Below, piece by piece: positions 53,113 through 61,327 of a stretch of 64,000 bases of DNA. The stretch comes from Pseudomonas sp. Irchel 3E20 (GTDB taxonomy: Bacteria > Pseudomonadota > Gammaproteobacteria > Pseudomonadales > Pseudomonadaceae): assembly GCF_900187645.1 (NCBI RefSeq), contig NZ_FYEE01000002.1, positions 1 through 64,000 of the forward strand, given 5' to 3'. The position numbers were made by a program, and so were the translations under genes. The notes under the pieces were generated by a model. The model worked only from the letters and a program-made list of their open reading frames with translations, did no database searches and was not told the origin of the DNA. The number at the start of each line of letters is the position of its first letter. Position 1 is the stretch's first letter.

Positions 53113-54453
53113 ATGAGCCTGAATGTCCTGGGGGTCGGCGCGAGGCCGGCCACTTCTCAAGATGCCGAGCGGGCGGTGGTGCGCAAAGTCGCCTGGCGCC
53201 TGATGCCGCTCATCATGGTGTGCTACCTGTTCGCGTTTTTTGATCGCATCAACATCAGCTTTGCCAAGTTCCAGTTGCAGGCCGACCTGAGCCTGAGCGA
53301 CACGGCCTATGGCCTGGGGGCCGGGCTGTTCGTGGTCGGCTATGTGATCTTCGAGGTGCCGAGCAACATGATGCTGTACCGGGTCGGCGCACGGCGCTGG
53401 ATCGCGCGGATCATGATGTCCTGGGGCTTGGCCACGGCGGCCATGGTGTTCGTTACCGCCGAATGGCAGTTCTATGTGCTGCGTTTCCTGATTGGCGCCA
53501 TGGAGGCCGGTTTCGCGCCGGGGGTGCTGTATTACCTGACGCTGTGGTTCCCTCAGCATTTCCGTGGCCGGATCACCTCCATGCTGTTCCTTGCCTCGGC
53601 TTTCGCCGGGTTGGTGGGGGCGCCGTTCTCGGGGCTGGTGCTGCAGCACCTGGATGGCGTACTGGCGATGCGCGGTTGGCACTGGTTGTTCCTGCTCGGA
53701 GGCTTGCCCTGCATCGGCCTCGGCTTGTTGGTACTGGGCCTGCTCAAAGACCGTATCGAAGACGCACCGTGGCTGAGCGCCGCAGAGAAAATGCTTCTGG
53801 CCAGCCGCATCGCCCAGCACGAACCGCACAAGCACGGTGGCTCCTTGCTCTCGGCGCTGCGCATTCCAGGGTTTCTGACCCTGGGCCTGATCTACTTCCT
53901 GATCCAGGTGGCGTCCTATGGCCTGAACTTCTGGGCACCGCAGATGATCCGCAGCGCCGGCACGGAGGACCCGGTGATGATCGGCCTGCTGACCGCCATC
54001 CCCTACGTCTGCGGCGCGATCACCATGGTCGTGATGGGGCGCTGGTCGGACGCCACTGGCGAGCGGCGCAAGTTTGTCTGTGGCCTGGTTAGCCTGGGCG
54101 CGGTGGGGTTCTTTTGCGCCGGGATCTTTGCCAGCCACACCACGTTCCTCATCATCGCCCTGGGCATGTTGGGCGCCGGGATCATTGCTTCGATCCCGGC
54201 CTTCTGGACCTTGCCGCCCAAGTTGCTGGCAGGGGGCGGGGCGGCGGCAGCCGGCGGCATCGCGGTGATAAACACCCTGGGCCAGTTTGGTGGGATCGTC
54301 AGCCCGGTAATGGTCGGCCGCATTCGCGACCTGACTGGCAGCACCACGCCGGCGCTGTACGTGATCGGCACTGCCGCGTTGCTCGCCGCGGCCCTTGTGT
54401 TGTGGGGGTTGCCGCAGAAGCTGCGGGCCCTGGACACCCCGCGGGCGGACTGA
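53113..54453 (+). CDS. MFS transporter, anion:cation symporter (ACS) type
   Basis: This 446 aa inner-membrane protein has twelve helices. The N-terminal RKVAWRLMPLIMVCYLFAFFDRINISFAK is diagnostic for the ACS family that imports organic acids such as tartrate, 4-hydroxyphenylacetate or glucarate. It follows the CoA-transferase and lyase genes by 56 bases, which fits uptake of the free acid they consume. Confidence 0.87.
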   Translation: MSLNVLGVGARPATSQDAERAVVRKVAWRLMPLIMVCYLFAFFDRINISFAKFQLQADLSLSDTAYGLGAGLFVVGYVIFEVPSNMMLYRVGARRWIARIMMSWGLATAAMVFVTAEWQFYVLRFLIGAMEAGFAPGVLYYLTLWFPQHFRGRITSMLFLASAFAGLVGAPFSGLVLQHLDGVLAMRGWHWLFLLGGLPCIGLGLLVLGLLKDRIEDAPWLSAAEKMLLASRIAQHEPHKHGGSLLSALRIPGFLTLGLIYFLIQVASYGLNFWAPQMIRSAGTEDPVMIGLLTAIPYVCGAITMVVMGRWSDATGERRKFVCGLVSLGAVGFFCAGIFASHTTFLIIALGMLGAGIIASIPAFWTLPPKLLAGGGAAAAGGIAVINTLGQFGGIVSPVMVGRIRDLTGSTTPALYVIGTAALLAAALVLWGLPQKLRALDTPRAD

Positions 54454-54459
54454 CACCGA

Positions 54460-54948
54460 TCAGTGGCTGGTGGCCAGGGCCTTGGCCGCCGAGCCACCGA
54501 ACTGGATCAGCCCTACACCGGCAATCAGCAGGATGGCCCCCAGCAGGCGCGGCGGGGTCAACTGCCGCTCCATCAGGCCGAACCAGCCGAAGTGGTCCAG
54601 CACCAGGGACGCGATAACCTGCCCGGCCAGCGCCAGGGCAATGAACCCCGATGCGCCGAGCCGGGGCAGCAGCACCAGCGCCAGGGAAATGAAGCACACC
54701 CCGAACGCACCGCCGGCCCACATCCACAGCGGCGCCTTGCTGATAAAACCCAGGGATGGCAGCGGCAGGCGCAGCATCAGGATGATCGGCAACAGCACCG
54801 CGATACTCACCAGCAGCGAGGCGAGGGTGGCCCACAACGGGTGGCCCAGGCCGCGGCCGAGGTTCGCGTTGATCGCACTCTGGAAGGGCACGACCGCCCC
54901 GGCGATCACTGCCAGTAGTAAAAGGCCAAGCCAATGCAAAGGGTTCAT
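54460..54948 (-). CDS. YdcZ-family (DUF606) DMT transporter
   Basis: This 162 aa integral membrane protein has five predicted helices and the family signature PFQSAINANLGRGLGHPLWA near the N-terminus. Start at MNPLHWLG (54948). Members are small DMT-superfamily exporters with unknown substrates. Divergent from a LysR gene that likely regulates it; convergent with the MFS gene with a 6-base gap. Confidence 0.83.
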   Translation of the reverse strand: MNPLHWLGLLLLAVIAGAVVPFQSAINANLGRGLGHPLWATLASLLVSIAVLLPIILMLRLPLPSLGFISKAPLWMWAGGAFGVCFISLALVLLPRLGASGFIALALAGQVIASLVLDHFGWFGLMERQLTPPRLLGAILLIAGVGLIQFGGSAAKALATSH

Positions 54949-55025
54949 GTGAAGGTTCCTGGAGGTTTTGCTGGACTCTAATGTATTCATAGTTTTAATT
55001 TAAATTCCGTTTTCAAATGTAGAAC

Positions 55026-55952
55026 ATGCACAAGATGAATGATCTGCGTCGTATCGACCTCAACCTGTTGGTGGTGCTGGACGCCTTGCTCAGCGAGCAA
55101 CAGGTGACCCGCGCCGCCGAACGCCTGCATTTGAGCCAACCGGCGGTGAGCCATGCCCTAGCACGCCTGCGCGACATGCTCGGCGACCCCTTGCTGGTAC
55201 GCGCCGGGGCTGGCTTGGTAGCCACGCCTCGGGCCTTGGAATTGGCGCAACCCCTGGCCGAGGCCTTGGCGCGGGTACAGGCATTGCTGGCGCCGAGCCA
55301 GTTCGACCCAGCGTCGGCCAAGCGCCGGTTTCGCCTGGCGATGTCTGACTATGGCGCGGCGCTGGTGTTGCCAGGGTTGATCCGCACCTTGCGCCAGCAG
55401 GCGCCGGGCATCGACCTGGTGGTCAGCCACGCCAGCCGCGAAGGCATGCTCGATGGCGTGCTCAACGGTGACATCGACCTGGCTGCCGGGGTGTTCCCCG
55501 AACTGCCCCATGAGCTGCGCAGCACCCCGCTGTTCGAGGAGCACTTCGCCTGCCTGGTGGATCGCCACAGCCTTGGCGCCGACGGCCAGCTCGACTTGCC
55601 CACGTACCTGGCGCGGCCCCATGTGCTGCTGGAGATGCGCGGCAGCGGCACCCCGGAAATCGAGCGGGCGCTGACAGCGATCCGCTGCCGCCGTCATGTG
55701 GCGGTCAGCCTGCCGCACTGGAGCGTCGCGCCACACCTGATCGGCGGCACCGACCTGATTCTCACTGTTGCCTCGCGGGGGTTGCGGGGTATCGACGACC
55801 CAGGGTTGGCAGTGGTGGCCCCGCCGTTCAGCATTCCCAACTTCAATTTCGTGCTTGCCTGGCACGAGCGCCGGGGTGGCGACCCGGCCCTCAATTGGCT
55901 CAACGGGCAGATTGAACAAGTGTCGGGCCGCGTGCCGCAGGCTCAGCGGTAG
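55026..55952 (+). CDS. LysR-type regulator
   Basis: This 308 aa protein shows DLNLLVVLDALLSEQQVTRAAERLHLSQPAVSHALARLR (NodD/LinR-like HTH) followed by an effector domain ending near residue 300. Divergent from the YdcZ gene across 77 AT-rich bases, its likely target. A second ATG at 55035 is possible. Confidence 0.85.
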   Translation: MHKMNDLRRIDLNLLVVLDALLSEQQVTRAAERLHLSQPAVSHALARLRDMLGDPLLVRAGAGLVATPRALELAQPLAEALARVQALLAPSQFDPASAKRRFRLAMSDYGAALVLPGLIRTLRQQAPGIDLVVSHASREGMLDGVLNGDIDLAAGVFPELPHELRSTPLFEEHFACLVDRHSLGADGQLDLPTYLARPHVLLEMRGSGTPEIERALTAIRCRRHVAVSLPHWSVAPHLIGGTDLILTVASRGLRGIDDPGLAVVAPPFSIPNFNFVLAWHERRGGDPALNWLNGQIEQVSGRVPQAQR

Positions 55953-56060
55953 CTAGTAATCTTTAGCGCCTGAGATAGACTGCGGCGATTCGCCTCATGT
56001 CGTTTGGCCATCTGCCTTGGACATGATCGACCTTCATTACAGTTCTCGATGGAAAACGGG

Positions 56061-56705
56061 ATGACGCCTTCCTTGCTGTTCGCGGTACTGGCTTCTGGTT
56101 TTATCTATGGCATCACCCCAGGCCCGGGCGTGCTGGCGGTGTTCGGCATCGGCGCGGCGCGAGGGCGCCGGGCGGGGGCGGGGTTCCTCTGCGGGCACCT
56201 GCTGGGCGATGTGGTGTGGTGTAGCACGGCGCTGATCGCCATTGTCGGTGCGCGGGTGATCGGCAGTACGGCGTTCGACGTGCTGGGCGTGCTTAGCGGC
56301 CTGTACCTGTTCTGGCTCGGCGCGCGGGCGCTGGGTGCGCGGCGCAACAGCGACCCGGCCACCCAAGGCCCGGCGCGGCAACCGTTTTGGCATGGCGTGG
56401 TGTTTGGCCTGACCAACCCCAAGGCTTACCCGGTGGCGGTGGCGACCTTCACGGCGCTGCTGTCCAGCCGTGCCGAACTGCTCAACTGGGAAATGCTGCC
56501 GTGGCTGATTTTCCTCAGTTTTATCGGCGGGCTGGCGGCGTACGCCATCCTGATCGCCGTGGTTGGCGCGCGGCACGTGCGTACCCTGTACCAGCGCCAT
56601 GAGCTGGCGATCACCCGGGTTTGCGGCTTGATGTTCATCGGCTTCGCCATCAATGCCCTGTTGCACGCGGTGCCCGGGTTGCTGGCGAACAAAACCCTGG
56701 ATTGA
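56061..56705 (+). CDS. LysE/RhtB-family amino acid exporter
   Basis: This 214 aa inner-membrane protein has six predicted helices. The family pattern GITPGPGVLAVFGIGAARGRRAGAGFLCGHLLGD lies at the N-terminus and FGLTNPKAYP in the middle. It exports amino acids or homoserine-lactone-type compounds. ATG at 56061 has a GGA ribosome site at proper spacing; ATG 56049 is the alternative. Confidence 0.86.
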   Translation: MTPSLLFAVLASGFIYGITPGPGVLAVFGIGAARGRRAGAGFLCGHLLGDVVWCSTALIAIVGARVIGSTAFDVLGVLSGLYLFWLGARALGARRNSDPATQGPARQPFWHGVVFGLTNPKAYPVAVATFTALLSSRAELLNWEMLPWLIFLSFIGGLAAYAILIAVVGARHVRTLYQRHELAITRVCGLMFIGFAINALLHAVPGLLANKTLD

Positions 56706-56753
56706 CCCTCCAGGGAGCAGCGCTGCAGTAATGGCCCCAGGGACGGATACTCA

Positions 56754-58127
56754 ATGCTGGATTTTTACGGGCAGTATCGACTCCAGATGGCAACCAAGAA
56801 CTCCGCTCCACTGGCGAGCTACATCGATCTATTGCTGGATGCCGTGTGCGCGGTGGACGGGCAGGGGCGTTTTGTCTTTGTCAGCGCCGCGTGCGAGCGG
56901 ATCTTCGGCTATACCCCCGAGGAACTGATCGGCCGGGCGATGATCGACCTGGTCCACCCCGCCGACCGCGAGCGCACCCTGCAAGCGGCGCGGGAAATCA
57001 TGGGCGGTCAGCCCATGCCGAATTTCGAGAACCGCTACCTGTGCAAGGACGGGAAAATCGCCCATATCCTTTGGTCGGCACGCTGGTCGCCCGTGGATCA
57101 ACTGCGCATCGCTGTTGCCCGCGACATCACCGAGCGCAAGTTGGCCGAGTCCAAACAGGCTGCGCTTTATGCCATCTCCGAAGCCGCCCATGCCGCCGAG
57201 GATTTACTGGCGTTGTTCGGCCGCATCCACCGCATCATCGGCGAGTGGCTGCCGGCGCTGAACTTCTCCGTGGCGCTGTACGACCACCAGTGCCAGCAGA
57301 TCAGTTTTCCTTATCAGGTTCACGACCAGAACGCTGCGCCGCAGCCTCAAGGCGTGGACACGGCCAGCCTGTGCGCAGAGGTCATCCGCAGTGGCCAGCC
57401 GCTACTGCTCACGCCTGAGGACAGCGGCCGGTTGCCGGCCTTCGACGCGTTGGCCCATGACCTGCACTCTTCCTGCTGGCTCGGCGTGCCGCTGACATCC
57501 CCGCGCGGCACCATCGGCGCCTTGGTGGTCAAGAGCCCGCCGGGTGGGGAGCACTACACCGAGCAGGATAAGGAACTGCTGCAATACGTCTGCGCCCAGG
57601 TGGCCACCGCCATCGAGCGCAAGCAACTGCACGCGCGTTTGCAGCACATGGCACAGTTCGACCAGTTGACCCAACTGCCTAACCGCGAACTGCTGCGCGA
57701 ACGGGTGCGGGCGGCGCTGACCCGCGCGCGGCAGGAGGCGGGGCGCATGGCACTGCTGTACATCGACCTGGACAAGTTCAAACAGGTCAACGACAGCTAC
57801 GGGCACGGCGTTGGCGACCTGCTATTACAAGCCGTGGCCAGTCGCCTCAAGGGCTGCGTGCGCGAAAGCGACACCGTCGCGCGCATGGGCGGCGATGAGT
57901 TCGTCGTGCTGCTTGAAAAGGTGCACGAAGAAGAGGATGGCCGACGCGTGGCCGAGAAGATCCGCCAGGCCCTGAGCCAGCCGCTGCACCTGGGTGGCCA
58001 TCTACTGACCATCGTTCCCAGTATCGGCCTGGCGTTTTACCCGCAGCACGGCGACGAAGACACGCAATTGTTCAAGCACGCCGACGATGCCATGTACGCC
58101 GAAAAACGACGCCAGCAAGCGCTCTGA
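56754..58127 (+). CDS. Diguanylate cyclase with PAS and GAF sensors
   Basis: This 457 aa cytoplasmic protein has a PAS domain at about 20-135 (LLLDAVCAVDGQGRFVFVSAACERIFGYTPEEL), a GAF domain at about 150-285 and a GGDEF domain at about 300-455. The active site is MGGDEFVVLL and the inhibitory site RESD sits 5 residues before it, so product feedback is likely. It makes cyclic di-GMP. No membrane helices, so it senses a cytoplasmic signal. Confidence 0.9.
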   Translation: MLDFYGQYRLQMATKNSAPLASYIDLLLDAVCAVDGQGRFVFVSAACERIFGYTPEELIGRAMIDLVHPADRERTLQAAREIMGGQPMPNFENRYLCKDGKIAHILWSARWSPVDQLRIAVARDITERKLAESKQAALYAISEAAHAAEDLLALFGRIHRIIGEWLPALNFSVALYDHQCQQISFPYQVHDQNAAPQPQGVDTASLCAEVIRSGQPLLLTPEDSGRLPAFDALAHDLHSSCWLGVPLTSPRGTIGALVVKSPPGGEHYTEQDKELLQYVCAQVATAIERKQLHARLQHMAQFDQLTQLPNRELLRERVRAALTRARQEAGRMALLYIDLDKFKQVNDSYGHGVGDLLLQAVASRLKGCVRESDTVARMGGDEFVVLLEKVHEEEDGRRVAEKIRQALSQPLHLGGHLLTIVPSIGLAFYPQHGDEDTQLFKHADDAMYAEKRRQQAL

Positions 58128-58277
58128 ACTGGGGCCGTTCGTCGTGGCCGCGACAAGTTTTTTAAACCTTTACGGTGCCAGGCATTCTGAAGTTGTGCGG
58201 GCGTCCCCCGCGCCAGTCACTCAGGAGGCAAGGCTAAGGCCTGCGCCTCAACTGCCATCTTCAAGGAGGGCGCGATC

Positions 58278-58778
58278 ATGAGCCTCAAGGCCAGCCGATT
58301 ACGCACCGTCAGTTTTTCCCTGCTCTTGGGCCTGTGGGCCAGCCAGGCCTGGGCCCAGACGCCCGCGCAATTCATCGACGACGCTTCGGCCCAAGCCATC
58401 GCCGACATCGAACTGAACCGCATGGCCCACCAGAAAACCGAGTCCCAAGAGGTCAAGGACTACACCATCCAGGTCATCAACGACCGCACCACCGCCAACC
58501 AGCACCTGGCCAAAATCGCCAAGCAACTGGCACTGCCCGTGGCCGAGCGCAGCGAAGTGGTCGACAAAGCCAAACGCCTGATGCCCCAGGTCAAGGACGG
58601 CGACACCTTCGACCAGGCCTACGCCGCCGCTCAGGTGAAAAACACCGAACAAGCCATCGAACAACTGCAACAACAGGCGAAAACCAGCGAACTGCCGGAA
58701 CTCAAGGCTTTTGCTGAAGAAACCCTGCCCAAACTGGAAGAACACCTGGAGCGGGCGCGGGCATTGGCGGGCAGGTAA
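58278..58778 (+). CDS. Exported DUF4142 protein
   Basis: This 166 aa periplasmic protein has a signal peptide (about 26 residues ending SQAWA) and a ferritin-like four-helix DUF4142 domain (FIDDASAQAIADIELNRMAHQKTESQEVKDYT, NTEQAIEQLQQQA). Function of the family is unknown; it is often stress-induced. A terminator hairpin follows. Confidence 0.84.
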   Translation: MSLKASRLRTVSFSLLLGLWASQAWAQTPAQFIDDASAQAIADIELNRMAHQKTESQEVKDYTIQVINDRTTANQHLAKIAKQLALPVAERSEVVDKAKRLMPQVKDGDTFDQAYAAAQVKNTEQAIEQLQQQAKTSELPELKAFAEETLPKLEEHLERARALAGR

Positions 58779-58897
58779 CACGAACCTCTGTTTTAGGTGG
58801 GCGTGGGCGCTTGTGATGGCATCGATTGTCGCCGGGTGGAAATGTCCGGCCCATTCAGCGGCTTGTCGAAGCGGTGGCTTGCGAGATGACGGGGCAC

Positions 58898-58926
58898 AAA
58901 AAAACCGGCGTATTAGCCGGTTTTTT
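58898..58926. terminator. Bidirectional rho-independent terminator
   Basis: AAAAAACCGGC (58899-58909) pairs perfectly with GCCGGTTTTTT (58916-58926) around a 6-base loop. It lies between the DUF4142 gene and the convergent tRNA gene and can stop transcripts from both. Confidence 0.88.
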
Positions 58927-58971
58927 GGGTTCGCTGTTTGCCACAAGGAGCGGGACCAGGCGAGGAATAAG

Positions 58972-59045
58972 TGGAGCGGGTGAAGGGAATCGAACCCTCG
59001 TTATCAGCTTGGGAAGCTGGAGTAATGCCATTATACGACACCCGC
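58972..59045 (-). tRNA. tRNA-Gly (anticodon CCC)
   Basis: The 74-base minus-strand gene starts GCGGGTG and ends CACCCGCTCCA with an encoded CCA. The acceptor stem pairs GCGGGTG/CACCCGC, the anticodon loop is TTCCCAA giving CCC, and the T-loop is GGTTCGATTCC. It resembles E. coli glyU. Confidence 0.95.
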
Positions 59046-59190
59046 TCAGAGCGGCTGACTTTGTACCAGATGTGCGCTTGGATTTGAAGTTTTTCTTTGT
59101 CGGGTCAACACATTAGTGGCCGGTATTGAGAGAGCAAGCCCCACGTATCGGGTGTTTTGGCCGTGGCGTGGGGCTTGTTTGCAGGGCGGG

Positions 59191-60075
59191 TCAAAGGGCC
59201 AGTGCAGGGTGGACCGGGTGGTGGAGGTAGCGCGGTCGGGTTTCGTGTTGGCCGGGTTTGAGGAAACCTATCAAGGCGTGGCGGGTGTCGCGGCAGGCGG
59301 CTTTGTGTTCCATGTCGAGGAAGTGCCCCGTGGCCTGGACGGTGCTGAAGCTGCTGTGCTGCACGTGGTCGGCGAACAGTTTGGCGTCGCTGGCGCCGGT
59401 GTATTCATCCCATTCACCATTGACGAACAGCACCGGCACGCTGATTTTTTTCGCGGCGCGCAGGTAGCAACTGCGGTCGCTGGTGAGTACGTCGTTGATG
59501 TGAAAGCGCATTTGCCCATATTCGTGCTCGGCCAGGTTGCTGACGTGGCGGTAGTTGAAGCGCTTGAACAGGGACGGCAGGTGTTTGCCGATGGTGGAAT
59601 TCACCAAGTGCCCGACCCGGTCGCGGTCCAGGGCGCCGAGGTAGCCAGCCCCGCGTTCGAGGTAGTCGAGCATGGGCGCGTTGATGACCGGCGAGAACGA
59701 ACTGACCACGGCTTTTTCGATCCGTCGTGGCCGTTGGGCCAAGGCTACTAGCGTGGCCGCGCCGCCCCAGGAGAAGGACAGGATGTGCTCGGCGGCGAAG
59801 TGATCGATCAGTTCCAGCAGGATCTGCCCTTCGACGTCCTTGGTGAGCATTTTTTCATGGCGGTTGTGGGCCTTGGATTTGCCCGCGTAGGGCTGGTCGT
59901 AGAGCACCACATTGAACTGCGGGTGCAGGTTTTTCACGGTTTGGGCAAATGACGCAGTGGTGGCCATCGAGCCGTTGACCAGGATGATGGTTTTTTCTGC
60001 GGCATCTGCGCGATAGAACTCCGTGTAGACCCGGTACTGCCCCTGTATATCCAGCACGGCGATTTCTGGCCTCAT
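59191..60075 (-). CDS. phaG: 3-hydroxyacyl-ACP thioesterase/transacylase PhaG
   Basis: This 294 aa alpha/beta hydrolase links fatty-acid synthesis to polyhydroxyalkanoate (medium chain) formation. The sequence MRPEIAVLDIQGQYRVYTEFYRADAAE and SFSPVINAPMLDYL closely recalls Pseudomonas PhaG; the nucleophile elbow is SFSWGGAAT and the catalytic His is in TGHFLDMEH. RhlA, a relative, was considered but the match to PhaG is closer. Start at 60075. Confidence 0.88.
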   Translation of the reverse strand: MRPEIAVLDIQGQYRVYTEFYRADAAEKTIILVNGSMATTASFAQTVKNLHPQFNVVLYDQPYAGKSKAHNRHEKMLTKDVEGQILLELIDHFAAEHILSFSWGGAATLVALAQRPRRIEKAVVSSFSPVINAPMLDYLERGAGYLGALDRDRVGHLVNSTIGKHLPSLFKRFNYRHVSNLAEHEYGQMRFHINDVLTSDRSCYLRAAKKISVPVLFVNGEWDEYTGASDAKLFADHVQHSSFSTVQATGHFLDMEHKAACRDTRHALIGFLKPGQHETRPRYLHHPVHPALAL

Positions 60076-60382
60076 GTCGTAAGACTCCTGGCAAGCAAGC
60101 GGGTATGCGCGCAACGTGAGTGTGCACGGGCTTTGTGACAGGTAGGCATACGCCTGCAAGTGAGGGCCCATGTCGATCCGCTGGGGCTGGTCGACGGGTG
60201 TTGTTATAGGCGGGCAATTTGCCGGAATGCGTTGAGCCTCAAGGGCCCAGGCCAGCAAATTTTTTATTGGAAGTGGCTTGTGACTGTACGGTCATGTTGC
60301 GGCCGACCGTTTGATTCAAGCAGGGCATCGGGCAACCCGCAAGTACCGAATGGCCATTGTCCTGCAACCTGCAGGGCCGACT
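60076..60382. other. 307-base gap upstream of phaG without a gene
   Basis: No coding frame, tRNA or clear hairpin was found. It must hold the phaG promoter on the minus strand and the end of the rsuA transcript. No sigma-54 or other recognisable site was identified by eye. Confidence 0.5.
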
Positions 60383-61075
60383 TCAGATCTGCTGGATTTC
60401 ATCCGGGGTTAAGGCACGGTACTGGCCCGGCGCCAGGGCCGGGTCAAGCACCAGCGGCCCCATGGCTTCGCGATGCAGGCGCAGAACCTTGTTGTCGAAG
60501 TGGCCGAACATGCGTTTGACCTGATGGTAGCGGCCTTCGACGATGCTCAGGCGTGCGGTCCTGGGGCCCAGCACTTGGAGTTCGGCGGGTTGGGTGGTGA
60601 GGTTTTCAAAGGCAAAGTACAGGCCGGCGGCGAATATCTGTGCGTAGTGCGGGCCGATGTCTTGCTCGGTTTCGACGTAATAGACCTTGGCCAGTTTGGT
60701 CTGCGGCTGGGTCAGGCGCCGCGACCAAGTGCCATCATTGGTCAGTAGCATCAGGCCGGTGGTGTTGAAGTCCAGGCGCCCGGCGATGTGCAGTTGGTGC
60801 TTGTCCGGTGCGGCGATCAGGTCCAGGACGGTTTTGTGCTCTGGGTCGCGGGTGGCGCTGACGCAGCCCTTGGGCTTGTGCAGCATTAGATAGCGCGCGG
60901 GCCTTGCGGCTTGCAGCAACTGGCCATCGCATTCGACCCGGCTGAACTCGCGCACGTCATGGTGGGGGTCGCTGACGGTGTGCCCGTCCACCTGCACGCG
61001 GCGTTCTGCCAGCAGCAGGCGCACCTGTTTGCGGTTGAAGCAGGGCAGGTTGCTGAGAAAGCGATCGAGGCGCAT
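60383..61075 (-). CDS. rsuA: RsuA-family rRNA pseudouridine synthase
   Basis: This 230 aa protein has an N-terminal S4-like RNA-binding part (MRLDRFLSNLPCFNRKQVRLLLAERRVQVDG) and a pseudouridine synthase domain with the catalytic Asp in AGRLDFNTTGLMLLTNDG, plus GRYHQVKRMFGH near the C-terminus. Members modify U516 of 16S rRNA. The exact target is assumed from family membership. Third gene in line after the diguanylate cyclase and CWC genes. Confidence 0.85.
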   Translation of the reverse strand: MRLDRFLSNLPCFNRKQVRLLLAERRVQVDGHTVSDPHHDVREFSRVECDGQLLQAARPARYLMLHKPKGCVSATRDPEHKTVLDLIAAPDKHQLHIAGRLDFNTTGLMLLTNDGTWSRRLTQPQTKLAKVYYVETEQDIGPHYAQIFAAGLYFAFENLTTQPAELQVLGPRTARLSIVEGRYHQVKRMFGHFDNKVLRLHREAMGPLVLDPALAPGQYRALTPDEIQQI

Positions 61076-61108
61076 GGCTATCGGCGGGCGGCGAATGGGG
61101 CGCGCATG

Positions 61109-61327
61109 TTACTCCACGGCCGGGGCCGCTGCCTGCAACTGCGCGTCGACTTGCGCGCAGCGCGGGCACAGGCACGCGGCGTTACGCAGTTCGGGGGGCA
61201 AGGCCTGCAGCACGCGCGGGTCGATGCTGACGCTGTAGCACCAGCAGGCCTGGTCGGCGCTACGCGGGTCGGCCAGGGTGCAGTCGTTGCGGGCGCCGCA
61301 GGCCGGGCACAGTTCGGGTTTATTCAT
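61109..61327 (-). CDS. Small cysteine-rich CWC protein
   Basis: This 72 aa protein has Cys pairs CPACGARNDC, ACWCYSV and ACLCPRC that would bind one or two zinc ions, as in the CWC (PF14375-type) family. Its start overlaps the 3' end of the diguanylate cyclase gene by 8 bases. Role unknown. Confidence 0.8.
   Translation of the reverse strand: MNKPELCPACGARNDCTLADPRSADQACWCYSVSIDPRVLQALPPELRNAACLCPRCAQVDAQLQAAAPAVE

Noticed and set aside
58972..59045. tRNA as an integration site
   Set aside because: The tRNA 3' end is intact and no duplicated tRNA fragment or integrase gene is visible nearby.
59191..60075. RhlA (rhamnolipid acyltransferase) as the identity of the alpha/beta hydrolase
   Set aside because: The N-terminus and SFSPVINAPM region match remembered PhaG more closely, and no rhlB glycosyltransferase follows.
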